DNA of 64,000 nt, taken from NCBI GenBank assembly GCA_016840165.1, contig JAEOSU010000072.1:270566-334565 (forward strand). Direction: 5' to 3'. Source of the stretch: Promethearchaeota archaeon (GTDB lineage Archaea; Asgardarchaeota; Lokiarchaeia; Sigyniarchaeales; SOKP01). This document shows positions 52,580 to 61,049 of the stretch, in pieces. Position numbers and translations under genes: made by a program. The notes under the pieces are model-generated. The model did no database searches, was not told the DNA's origin, and worked only from the letters and a program-made list of their open reading frames with translations. How positions within the stretch are numbered: position 1 is the stretch's first letter; each line of letters starts with the position of its first letter.

Positions 52580-53755
52580 CTATAATTTCGCTGAGATTTT
52601 ACAATTTTCGCGATCGGTTTGTAGAAGCTTTATATTTTCTGGCACCTCCTCTAAAGTTATCTGTTTGGTTATCATAGGAGTCATATCCATGCCAGCAGCC
52701 ATCGAACTTATTACATTTGGAAAGGTACCATGTCCCGAATGTCCTTGTGCTCCTACAATCCGAGCTCTCCTTACTTGAAAATATTCTCCGCAAACGGGCA
52801 TATTCTGTTCTGCTCTTGCTACAATAACTACGGTGCTATTAACCGCCTTACATTCCCAGATACTATTTTGGATATCAGAAGTCACAACTTGGGGTAATCC
52901 TGTTGCCTCTAAATAGAGTGCGGCTCCATCATTATCAGTTAGTTCTTTTAATTGTTCGACAAAATTTTCTTTTGATGGATTAATAACGTAATCAGCACCC
53001 ATTTTTTTAGCAAGATCTGCTCGATGTTCTTCTGGCTCAGATACAATAACCATAGCTGCTCCAGCAGTTTTTAAAATTTTAGTTGCTGCTAAACCAATTG
53101 GTCCCGCCCCTAATATGACCGCATTCTCTCCAGGTCGTATGCCTCCCCCTCTTTCAATTACTGCATTATATGCAACTGAAGTTGGTTCAACTAGACTTCC
53201 AATTTTATAGATATCTTTATAGCGATCCTCTAATTTTTTAAGGCTCCAACATAATTTAGAAGGAACAGAAATAAACTCTGCAAAAGCTCCATTAATAGAA
53301 AATCCAATCTCTTGCAATCGTTCACAATGATTTGGATACCCATCACAGCAAGGTTTGCATTCACCACACCATACCATTTCCTCAACCGTTACGGGTTCTC
53401 CTGGTTCATATTTTTTCGCAGTTCGCTTATTTATGGCCCGTTCCCCAACTTCTATAATTTCACCAGAAAATTCATGCCCTAGAGTAACAGGAAAAGCAGT
53501 TAAACCAGGATAATAGATGTAACCATCATCATACGTCTGATTCATATGCACATCTGAACCACATATACCACATCTCTTAACTTTAATAAGAACTTCATTG
53601 GATTTAAGCTTAGGCTTTTCTTTATCTACTAATTTTGCTACGGGATTACGCCATACTTGTGAGCCTAAATATGTTAGTTTTCCTTCAATATCCTTTGAGC
53701 CTAATTTAAATCCTGGTTTTGGATTCCATTCCGCATCAATTTCTACGGCTTTCAT
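52580..53755 (-). CDS. iolM: Zinc-type dehydrogenase, probable scyllo-inosose 3-dehydrogenase IolM
   Basis: A 391-residue medium-chain dehydrogenase. Catalytic zinc ligands are in CGICGSDVH and TLGHEFSG, a partial structural-zinc lobe in WCGECKPCCDGYPNHCE, and the NAD-binding GAGPIGLAA near 218. The N-terminus KAVEIDAEWNPKPGFKLGSKDIEGKLTYLGSQVW and later HSGHGTFPNVISSMAAGMDM match the Thermotoga TM0412-type enzyme that oxidises scyllo-inosose to 3-dehydro-scyllo-inosose. It is convergent with iolO and followed upstream by an MFS transporter gene on the same strand. Confidence 0.85.
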   Translation of the reverse strand: MKAVEIDAEWNPKPGFKLGSKDIEGKLTYLGSQVWRNPVAKLVDKEKPKLKSNEVLIKVKRCGICGSDVHMNQTYDDGYIYYPGLTAFPVTLGHEFSGEIIEVGERAINKRTAKKYEPGEPVTVEEMVWCGECKPCCDGYPNHCERLQEIGFSINGAFAEFISVPSKLCWSLKKLEDRYKDIYKIGSLVEPTSVAYNAVIERGGGIRPGENAVILGAGPIGLAATKILKTAGAAMVIVSEPEEHRADLAKKMGADYVINPSKENFVEQLKELTDNDGAALYLEATGLPQVVTSDIQNSIWECKAVNSTVVIVARAEQNMPVCGEYFQVRRARIVGAQGHSGHGTFPNVISSMAAGMDMTPMITKQITLEEVPENIKLLQTDRENCKISAKL

Positions 53756-53843
53756 AAGTTTAATTACTATCTAAAAATAGTTATTATGATAATAAAGCAT
53801 TTTAATAAATTAAAACAAATGGAAAAAAAGAAAAAAGAAAAAA

Positions 53844-55052
53844 TTAATTTGATTTTTCTTTCAAAAAGAATACCAAAATTAATGCGCCCAAAAGGAATAT
53901 TGATTCCAAAAGCAAAGCAGGAAAATAATCACCTCCAAGAGTAAAACCCTCAAAAAAGAGAATGAAAATTATCCCTCCAATTTGACCGACCATCATCAGC
54001 ATTCCATTTGATGTTGCTTCTGGGACAGGTTTCGTCAAATCTACAGCAAACTCAAGCGCTACTGGTCCAGCAGAAAGAATTCCAAATCCTAAGAGGAAAT
54101 TAAAGAGATATAAAAGAATTGGATCTGTTGTAATAGGTGGAGTTATAATAAACAAGGAAATAGTGGCTATAATAATTGAAATAATTAGCAATAGCTTCCT
54201 TTTCTTAAATTTATCGGATAATGCAGACATCACTACACAACCAACGATTCCACCGATAAGTAAAAGTCCTCCTATAATACCAGCGTCAGTAGCATCGAAT
54301 CCTCTTGGAGCTAAAATCAATTCAATGTATGAAGTAATAAAGTTAAAAATTCCTAAACCAAAAAAGAAAGTGATAAACAGAATTATAAAGCCCTTATTTT
54401 TAAATAGAGACTTTAGTCCCTTGCCCATCAAAACTTTCTCTCTTAACTCCTCTTTTGACGGAGGACTGGGAGGTTTAGTTTTTACAAAAATGATAAACAA
54501 TACTCCAGAAATTAAGGATAAAATCCCATAAATCAATAAAGTCATTTCGATATTAACTGCTGCATAAAGGAAGGGAGTAATTAATACTCCTAATAGAATA
54601 CCGATAAACTGAGATATTAAAGATAGTCCGGTTGCGGAGGTTCTTTCTGATTCTGGAAACCAATTCGCTGATAACCTTGTTATACTATTTAAAACAAATG
54701 GTTGACCGATTGCGATTCCTATCTGAAAAATAAATAATAGCATGTAATCGGTTCCCGCAAAAAATCGTAAAAAACCAAAAATCCCAGCTAATAACGCTCC
54801 AATACCTGCTCCAATTCTAAAATCATACTTATCGATTATCCAAGAAGCCAAGAACGTGACTGGTATATATGCTATCATGAAAATTAAAGATAGGAAAAGT
54901 ATTTCCAATTGTGCGACCCCATAGAAAGTAGCAGCTTCAATAGTTATTGATGCAAATGTTATCCATAGTATTTGTAAGGTTATATTCATAAACATAAATA
55001 AAACTAATACTAACCAGCGGTATCCATAGACTTGTATTTTTTCTTCACTCAT
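53844..55052 (-). CDS. MFS transporter, probable inositol permease
   Basis: A 402-residue transporter with twelve hydrophobic helices and a central cytoplasmic loop (KTKPPSPPSKEELREKVLMGKGLK) between helices 6 and 7. The motif D-x-F-D-x-R-x-x-A-like SWIIDKYDFRIGA follows helix 2, and ALSDKFKKRKLLLI follows helix 8, as in the major facilitator superfamily. It lies 88 bases upstream of iolM on the same strand and is divergent from iolG, so inositol or a sugar acid is the likely substrate. That inference is from context. Confidence 0.85.
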   Translation of the reverse strand: MSEEKIQVYGYRWLVLVLFMFMNITLQILWITFASITIEAATFYGVAQLEILFLSLIFMIAYIPVTFLASWIIDKYDFRIGAGIGALLAGIFGFLRFFAGTDYMLLFIFQIGIAIGQPFVLNSITRLSANWFPESERTSATGLSLISQFIGILLGVLITPFLYAAVNIEMTLLIYGILSLISGVLFIIFVKTKPPSPPSKEELREKVLMGKGLKSLFKNKGFIILFITFFFGLGIFNFITSYIELILAPRGFDATDAGIIGGLLLIGGIVGCVVMSALSDKFKKRKLLLIISIIIATISLFIITPPITTDPILLYLFNFLLGFGILSAGPVALEFAVDLTKPVPEATSNGMLMMVGQIGGIIFILFFEGFTLGGDYFPALLLESIFLLGALILVFFLKEKSN

Positions 55053-55180
55053 TTCTAACTAACACTTTTATTAAAATTTTAATTTATTAATTCAATTTAA
55101 ATTAAGATAAATATAAATCTATTATTCTTCTTAAAAAATCATAAAAATCATAAATTTTAACAAGGTTGTAGTGATAAAAA

Positions 55181-56203
55181 TTGGATAAATCCTTCACTGT
55201 TGGATTAATAGGGATTGGGAGAATTGGGAAAATTCATATTGAAAATCTATTGCACAGGATACCTAATGTAAATTTGAAACTTGCTGCTGATATTAAATTA
55301 GATGAAGATTTGAAAAAATGGGTCAAAGAGAGGGGAGTCACAAATTTAACCGATGATCCCTATGAAATTTTCAATGATCCAGAAATTGAAATCGTACTTA
55401 TATGCTCTCCTACGGATACACATGCAAATTTTATTCAGGAAGCCGCTAAGGTAAAGAAACAAATATTTTGTGAAAAACCAATAGATATCGAAGTAAATCG
55501 GATTAAAAAAACACTTAAAATAGTGGAAGAAAATGGAGTAAAGCTCATGATTGGGTTCAATCGACGTTTTGATCGCAATTTTAAGCGAATCCATGAATTA
55601 ATTGTATCAGGAGAGATAGGGACTCCCCAAATTGTTAAAATTACTTCTCGTGATCCCTCTCCTCCTCCAATCGATTATATTAAAGTTTCTGGTGGGATAT
55701 TTTTAGATATGACAATTCATGATTGGGATATGGCAAGGTTCCAATGTCATAGCGATGTGGAGGAGGTTTATGCAACAGGAGCGGTACTTGTGGATCCAAA
55801 AATTGGAGAAGCAGGAGATATCGATACAGCAGCAGCTATTTTAAAATTTAAAAATGGTGCTTTAGGAATAATTGATAATACACGTCAAGCGGTTTACGGA
55901 TACGATCAACGAGTTGAAGTTTTTGGGTCGAAAGGATGTTTGATTGCGGACAATGAGGCTACAAACACCGTTAGAATTTATAATGCAGAATGTACTTCAG
56001 TCGATAAAATTCCCTCCTTTTTCATGGAGCGATACATGAATTCCTATTACTCTGAACTAAAGTATTTTTTTGATTGTATTGCTAAGAATGGAGATCCTAA
56101 GCCTAATGGAGAGGATGGTCTAAAAAATGTTCTTGTGGCTTTAGCAGCTCAAAAATCTTTAGAAGAGAACCGCCCCATAAAGATAGCAGATTTGAAATTT
56201 TAA
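55181..56203 (+). CDS. iolG: myo-Inositol 2-dehydrogenase IolG (Gfo/Idh/MocA family), TTG start
   Basis: A 340-residue NAD-dependent oxidoreductase starting at TTG. Residues 5-13 are VGLIGIGRIG, the Rossmann glycine motif; CEKPIDIE holds the family EKP lysine (about residue 97); and HDWDMARFQC holds the catalytic His/Asp pair. The VYGYDQRVEVFGSKG and SEGLKNVL-type C-terminus are typical of inositol dehydrogenases. It would make scyllo-inosose (2-keto-myo-inositol), which is the input of IolM. The divergent spacer to the transporter gene is 128 bases. Confidence 0.88.
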   Translation: MDKSFTVGLIGIGRIGKIHIENLLHRIPNVNLKLAADIKLDEDLKKWVKERGVTNLTDDPYEIFNDPEIEIVLICSPTDTHANFIQEAAKVKKQIFCEKPIDIEVNRIKKTLKIVEENGVKLMIGFNRRFDRNFKRIHELIVSGEIGTPQIVKITSRDPSPPPIDYIKVSGGIFLDMTIHDWDMARFQCHSDVEEVYATGAVLVDPKIGEAGDIDTAAAILKFKNGALGIIDNTRQAVYGYDQRVEVFGSKGCLIADNEATNTVRIYNAECTSVDKIPSFFMERYMNSYYSELKYFFDCIAKNGDPKPNGEDGLKNVLVALAAQKSLEENRPIKIADLKF

Positions 56204-56312
56204 AAAAAATATGGTAAATCCTTTAATAAAACCAAATCAAGGATTAATTGTTGCAAAAGAATTATAAAGAATTATTTATACCTCATTCTTAGAATTATAA
56301 GGTTGTGTAATC

Positions 56313-56846
56313 GTGTCTTATGATATTTCCGCTCTGAAGGTGTTAATAAAGAAGATCTTTCCTCCGAAATCCTCAGTATACACAGTTGATACAACTGGAG
56401 ATAAAAATGCTGATGCAATTCTTATTAAGGCATTGAATGTACTTATGCCGATAGAAATTCCGGATGAGATAGAATTAGGAGGTTTTAGTACTAAGGATTT
56501 TGATTTAAATACATTTGACGTATCGGAATATGGAAAAATATTTCTTGATGATGAGAGAATAACAATATCTAAGGATGATTTTGAAGTTGATAAGCTAAAA
56601 GCACGCTTCATAATCCATCATAAAGACGAAAAGTTTACTATCGATGATATTTTAGAAGGCAAATTAGGCGGAAGACTTATTGCACTAGGCGACACGATAG
56701 ATGTCATTATAAGATTAGATAACCAAGCCCTAAAAAAGTTTACTGAAGGAAAACATAAGTTCAAATTGGAATCAGAGTTAATTCCTGTTTTGGAGTTTAA
56801 CTTCGAATTGAATAATGATAATATGAATCAAACCTATAAACTTTAA
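56313..56846 (+). CDS. Hypothetical acidic protein, GTG start
   Basis: A 177-residue protein that begins at GTG. It is acidic and mixed alpha/beta (TVDTTGDKNADAILIKALNVLMPIEIPDEIELGG near the N-terminus). No cysteine, nucleotide-binding or membrane motif is seen, and no family is recognised. It is downstream of iolG but separated by about 110 bases with its own AT-rich spacer, so it may not belong to the inositol set. Confidence 0.6.
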   Translation: MSYDISALKVLIKKIFPPKSSVYTVDTTGDKNADAILIKALNVLMPIEIPDEIELGGFSTKDFDLNTFDVSEYGKIFLDDERITISKDDFEVDKLKARFIIHHKDEKFTIDDILEGKLGGRLIALGDTIDVIIRLDNQALKKFTEGKHKFKLESELIPVLEFNFELNNDNMNQTYKL

Positions 56847-56967
56847 GACTCCATAAAATTCAATTCATTAAATCTCATACCTCTCTCTCTTTAAGTTTCA
56901 ATTATGCTATAGAATTTTATATTGTAGTTTAAATTCTTTAATTGAAATTAATTTTAGGTGAGAAAAT

Positions 56968-57480
56968 ATGGCGATTATAAATGAAAATCTGAATCCTAAT
57001 CTGATTGAACTTAACGAATATTCTGAAGTAAAAGTATCTTGCCCTGTATGTAAGACTGAAAAAGTACTCAAATTTCCGAGATCAGTAATTAATCAAGCAA
57101 AACAATTGACAACGATTTCACTTCCAAAAGGTTTAGTTTGTGACCATCATTTTCAAGCATTTGTTGACAAAAATTTCGTGGTTAGAGGATACCAAAAGGT
57201 AGATTTTGAATTTGCTTATGACATACTAAAAAACAGTGATTCAGAAGTATTTAGGGATTTAGAAAAAAAAGAGCATGATTTTTATGAGAACTTAATCCTT
57301 GAAGGAAATTTTGTTGAGTATCACTTGAACAAAAAGGATATTTCGATGGAGAGTAAAAAGTCAAAACCTAAGTCAAAAAAAATGACGTTAGAAGAGATCT
57401 ATAAAGAGTTCTGGGAATATATTGATGAAGATAATCAAGAATTTAAAGAATTTATCCAGAAAGATACTCGAAGGCAATAA
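56968..57480 (+). CDS. Hypothetical protein with Cys/His zinc-site
   Basis: A 170-residue protein with CPVCKTEKVL at about 25-34 and LVCDHHFQAFVDKNFVVRGYQKVDFEF near 55-80. The two cysteines plus CDHH give a likely zinc site. The C-terminal third is highly charged (KSKPKSKKMTLEEIYKEFWEYIDEDNQEF). I recall similar CPVC...CxHxFxxFxD proteins among Asgard GTPase-associated proteins, but cannot name the family. GGTGAG precedes the ATG by a few bases. Confidence 0.62.
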   Translation: MAIINENLNPNLIELNEYSEVKVSCPVCKTEKVLKFPRSVINQAKQLTTISLPKGLVCDHHFQAFVDKNFVVRGYQKVDFEFAYDILKNSDSEVFRDLEKKEHDFYENLILEGNFVEYHLNKKDISMESKKSKPKSKKMTLEEIYKEFWEYIDEDNQEFKEFIQKDTRRQ

Positions 57481-57494
57481 AAGTAAAAGTTGAA

Positions 57495-57596
57495 TGGCAA
57501 GAGGGGGATTTGAACCCCCGATACCCAGATCTTCAGTATCACCTTTATCGGAAGCTCCGATAGATCTGGTGCGTTCCCGGGCTACGCCATCTTGCC
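57495..57596 (-). tRNA. tRNA-Phe (GAA) with a 28-base intron
   Basis: Acceptor GGCAAGA pairs with TCTTGCC, discriminator A. The D-arm has GCG/CGC, the anticodon stem is CCAGA/TCTGG, and the loop CTGAAGA gives anticodon GAA (57532-57534). T-stem GGGGG/CCCCC has loop TTCAAAT. The gene is 102 bases and needs removal of 28 bases (57537-57564) to give a 74-base tRNA. The loop sequence CTGAAGA is exactly that of archaeal tRNA-Phe. Confidence 0.9.
57537..57564 (-). other. Non-canonical intron of tRNA-Phe at position 31/32 (or 30/31)
   Basis: The 28-base insert lies between the 5' anticodon stem and the loop, not at the usual 37/38. Inside, ATCGGA/TCCGAT form a hairpin with a three-base loop, and exon-intron pairing CCAGATCT/AGATCTGG is possible. 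The limits are fixed within one base because A occurs at both junctions. Confidence 0.75.
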
Positions 57597-57736
57597 ATTG
57601 AATAGAATTCTAAACTGATTCTTATTTCAAAATTCGTGATTTAAAAAGTATGAAATCTCATATAAAGTTTTTTAGATATTAAAAATAAAAATGAAAGGTT
57701 ATCTTAAAACCTTTAAAATTAATGATTGATTGAATT

Positions 57737-57805
57737 AAAAAGGGGCATCCCTTTTTCTCAACCTCGCTTCCTCAGGTTTACAGCGTGGCTTCATTGATTT
57801 AGTTC
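57737..57805 (-). repeat. Hairpin-ended repeat, copy 2 (IS200/IS605-end-like)
   Basis: On the minus strand it has GAACTAA, CAATGAA, a short CGCT/AGCG stem around GTAAACCTGAGGA, and a perfect 8-bp hairpin (AAAAAGGG with CCCTTTTT around ATGC). It is GC-richer than its surroundings and shares element order with 12481-12549. The GAACTAA includes the TAA of the broken gene above. As a hairpin followed by T-rich sequence it may also end that transcript. Confidence 0.45.
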
Positions 57806-58722
57806 CTAAATATTATTTTTAATTTTCTGATGTAAATAATCACTGAAATACCAATTAAAAATGATAGAACAGGTATTATTAACCAAATCGGAGTATTTTC
57901 TTCTTGGGGTCTATTAGTAATTATAACTTTATTATAAGAGTCTATAAAAGTTATCTGATTGATAAGAGCAACCTTACGTGTTATGTTAACTTCTTTTGAG
58001 ATTCGCTCAGATTTATAGTCATAGAGGTAACCATAAATTTTCTCAGCAACGAGAATACCGGTATTATTATCAAAGTAATAATCGACATTTATGTAAAATG
58101 ATTTTCAATAATCTCCTTCAGACCATATGATATGTTGAGCGTTGAAGTGGTGTGTCGTGAAGTTATAAGCCGAGTTTGTGTTTATAGTTTCAATTCCTAT
58201 ATAATGAAAGGTCACATCACTTCTAATTGAATCAGAAGATTGATATTCTTTGAAATAATTGGAAAAAGTTAAGGTCTCATCAATACGAAATTTTTGGGAG
58301 CTATTAAAACTCGATATATTTAATAAAAGTTCAGTGTGAGTACCCTTAATATAAGCATCATATTCCATATTACTCACTTCAATAATCCTTCGAGAGGATT
58401 GGGAAATTATGTATGAAAGATTATCCCTTAAATATGTTAAATCTAGATCTTCATAGAAAGCTGATACTTTGGTATAGTTTTCTCCACCTATTTCATAATT
58501 TTCGAGATTTAAAGCATATTTGGTGGTTGAATAGTGATCCTTTGTAGGTGCGAATAGTATAAGATATTCCAGATGATATATTTCACTAAAATCGCTAGGC
58601 AAGTTCTCGTCATTTGCTCTGACAATAGTGCTATTTGAAATGATAGGTATAATCAAAATGAATGAGATTAATAGAAGAATTTTCAGTTGAATGGATTTTG
58701 TTCATTTTCTAATTTTGATCAT
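57799..58722 (-). pseudogene. Surface protein with signal peptide and C-terminal anchor, interrupted by two in-frame TGA codons
   Basis: One frame runs from ATG 58722 (preceded by AAGGTG) to TAA 57799, 308 codons, and is broken only by TGA at codon 7 (58704-58702) and TGA at codon 206 (58107-58105). Between them, and on both sides, the protein reads sensibly: a positively charged n-region and hydrophobic core (LKILLLISFILIIPIIS) form a signal peptide, then about 250 extracellular residues rich in Ser/Thr/Tyr, then membrane helix IWLIIPVLSFLIGISVIIYI and a basic tail. Both TGAs stand where Trp would fit. It may be a pseudogene, or TGA is read through, or bases were miscalled. No homologue is recognised. 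Confidence 0.65.
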
Positions 58723-58860
58723 CACCTTAAGTTTTTCAAGTAATAAATTAATAATAATGGGGTTTAAAAAAAAATCTAATTCTTAACAATTATAATCCAT
58801 GCTATTAAAAAATAGAGAAAATTTAGAAGGAATATGTATTCCAATGATCATCAAGAATAG

Positions 58861-59604
58861 TTATTTCATTAATACTTTAGTTCTTTTCTCTTCCGGTAAT
58901 TTCTCACTGGCATATCTCAAAATTAGACGAGATAGTCTATCCTTATTCTGCATTAAGTAATTAAAAATGAGACTTGGTTTGATATTTGAACAAGTCTTAA
59001 GTAGCCAACCGATACTTTTCTCGATATAATTGTTAGTAGAGTATTTTAGCATTTCTTCTATTTTGCTAAAAACGTAATCTTTGTCAAAATCTTTATGGAC
59101 CATTACTATTTTAAGAAGTATGACTATTGAAGCTCGTTTAATCCATAATAAATCATCAGTACTCCAGCTATCAATAGTTTTTATTGCTAATTGATGATTT
59201 TGTTTTTTTGCCAGAAATGGACCAATTACTCTAATACAACAACTATCACAAGTGCTCCAGGTATGACAAAAAGGAAAATATTCAAATCGAAACAAATCCG
59301 GCGTTTTTTCATCAAATTGATTTTTATATCTATTTAAAAAAAAGAATGCGAAAAATTTATACTCCTCAACGTTAGCCCTTGCCAATTGTTTAAAAATTTC
59401 TTTAGCTTGATTAAATGTGGGATTATATTGATTTTGAATCTTTCTTACTTCATTTTCAATATCTGAGGTTTTAATCCCTAAAATGACATAATTCTCAATA
59501 TCAGGATTTATAATTTTATACATTCGATCTTTTTTATCTTCAGATAAAATAGGTTTTAATTTATCTAAATTAGATTTAACATCGGACACAATATCTATTT
59601 TCAT
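58861..59604 (-). CDS. AlkD-like DNA alkylation repair protein
   Basis: A 247-residue helical-repeat protein of the AlkD/HEAT-like DNA glycosylase family. Family features are KQLARANVEEYKFFAFFFLNRY, SWSTDDLLWIKRASIVILLK, YSTNNYIEKSIGWLLKTCS and LSRLILRYASEKLPEE, and the segment HTWSTCDSCC at about 110-125 where relatives read W-x-x-x-D. AlkD excises bulky cationic alkyl bases without flipping. Cysteine-rich DSCC is unusual. It starts 34 bases upstream of the radical SAM gene end, on the same strand. Confidence 0.82.
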   Translation of the reverse strand: MKIDIVSDVKSNLDKLKPILSEDKKDRMYKIINPDIENYVILGIKTSDIENEVRKIQNQYNPTFNQAKEIFKQLARANVEEYKFFAFFFLNRYKNQFDEKTPDLFRFEYFPFCHTWSTCDSCCIRVIGPFLAKKQNHQLAIKTIDSWSTDDLLWIKRASIVILLKIVMVHKDFDKDYVFSKIEEMLKYSTNNYIEKSIGWLLKTCSNIKPSLIFNYLMQNKDRLSRLILRYASEKLPEEKRTKVLMK

Positions 59605-59638
59605 TTCAATTTCTCCTATGAATTTGAATCATTATATT

Positions 59639-60787
59639 TTATAAAAAATCCTCTATTCCCGTCTTTAAACTATAATCTTTACTATTTTTTAATATTGGAT
59701 CAACCAACTGAACAATTTCAGAATTGAAATTAGGTAATTTAGACAGTTCATCTCGTTTACTTACTTCGATAATTGATTCAGTAAGGTTATTTAAATTTAA
59801 TCCCGCCCATTTCAAGTTATTATTAGATTTTCCTGTTGTAACAAATTCGGTATATTCTTTATTTAGTAGAAGTTCTGAAATTTTGTAATTCCATTTCCTA
59901 TAATCTTTTGGAATCCATCTTTTAATTCTAATAGGAATATCATAATCTTTACATAATTTTAAGAGTTTGGAGTGAACTTTTTTAACATAATTTGTAGGGG
60001 GATACGTTTTACCTTTGAATAGATCAAGGAGGGATGGTAAAACATTTTTATAACTACTGTTTTTTATTTTATTTATAAAGAAAAGAGCTTGAGAATCACG
60101 TAAGGTTAATCCAGGTGAGAATAAGATGAAATCGGCTCCATTTTTCTTTGATTGCTTGATCACATCTTCTAAATTTTCATCATTATCTTCTAAATAAGGA
60201 ATAATTGGCATGAAATACGTCCCTACCTGAATTTGAGGTCCTTTTTCTTTAATTTCTTTTATCGCTTTTAAACGATCTTTCGGAGGAGATGAATAGGGCT
60301 CTAAAAAACTCGCTAACTCCTCATCAGTGGTTGTAATTGAAAATCCAACGGTACACCAGGTATCATTTGCAATCTCATGGAGTAGAGAAATATCACGTTT
60401 AATTAAACTTGATTTTGTTGCAATATTAATAGGAAATTTATATTTCTGAAAGATTTTAAGAATTTTATATGTATTTTTTTGTTCAAGTTCAATGGGTTGA
60501 TACGCATCATTAACTCCTCCAGGAGCCACCACATCAGGTAAGAGGGATCGTGCGTTTTTTATCCTTGTTTCTAAATTTTTATCAATATCAATCTTAACGA
60601 TAACTTCATTTTCAAAATCTTGGTCCAAATAATAACGATCACTTCGCGCATCACAATAAATACATGCATGAGCACATCCAGAATAAGGGTTAATAGTGTA
60701 TCGCCCCCAGAACCAAGAATCAGGGTATTTAAGTTTATTAAGCGCCGTTTTATATTCCTTATAGATAATTCTAACTTCGTTAACCAT
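59639..60787 (-). CDS. Radical SAM protein (SPL/Rv2578c-like)
   Basis: A 382-residue radical SAM enzyme. The cluster motif C38-x3-C42-x2-C45 is in SGCAHACIYCDAR, after the conserved NPYSGC. TVGFSITTTDEELASFLEPYSSPPKDRLKAIKEI and GTYFMPIIPYLEDNDEN are typical of the spore-photoproduct-lyase-like/Rv2578c group. Next to an AlkD-like gene, a role in DNA or nucleic-acid repair is suggested but not shown. The two genes form a probable operon with 34 bases between. Confidence 0.88.
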   Translation of the reverse strand: MVNEVRIIYKEYKTALNKLKYPDSWFWGRYTINPYSGCAHACIYCDARSDRYYLDQDFENEVIVKIDIDKNLETRIKNARSLLPDVVAPGGVNDAYQPIELEQKNTYKILKIFQKYKFPINIATKSSLIKRDISLLHEIANDTWCTVGFSITTTDEELASFLEPYSSPPKDRLKAIKEIKEKGPQIQVGTYFMPIIPYLEDNDENLEDVIKQSKKNGADFILFSPGLTLRDSQALFFINKIKNSSYKNVLPSLLDLFKGKTYPPTNYVKKVHSKLLKLCKDYDIPIRIKRWIPKDYRKWNYKISELLLNKEYTEFVTTGKSNNNLKWAGLNLNNLTESIIEVSKRDELSKLPNFNSEIVQLVDPILKNSKDYSLKTGIEDFL

Positions 60788-60869
60788 TATAATCGTATAG
60801 CTTTAGTAAATTCTAATAATAATCTAAGAATTTTAAGATTGTTGATATATGAAAAAGATAATAATTGAG

Positions 60870-60952
60870 TGAAAAAACGCCCTTTTTAATATTTTCAAGC
60901 GATTAAAAAATGGAAATGGAAATAAAAAACTTGTTGCTAGAGCGTTTTTTCA
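60870..60952. repeat. 11-bp inverted repeat pair enclosing 61 bases
   Basis: TGAAAAAACGC (60870-60880) and GCGTTTTTTCA (60942-60952) are perfect reverse complements in the 262-base spacer between the radical SAM and serine-hydrolase genes. The enclosed sequence is AT-rich and has no gene. It may form a long-range stem or be ends of a small remnant element. No other feature was found in the spacer. Confidence 0.35.
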
Positions 60953-61049
60953 AATATAACATACAATTATGTAAATATATTTGTTTTGTTTGTTGATCAT
61001 AAATGGTTAATAATTGTATAAATGAAATTTGATAAAACCATCAAAAGTT

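Noticed and set aside
58090..58120. Selenocysteine at the second TGA of the broken surface protein
   Set aside because: The flanking residues do not resemble a known selenoprotein site, no SECIS-like hairpin is evident nearby, and Trp fits better. Not excluded, but unsupported.
57799..58722. TGA decoded as an amino acid throughout the genome
   Set aside because: livM, livG, scpA, the radical SAM gene at 36818 and the U32 gene all end properly at TGA, so TGA is a normal stop here.
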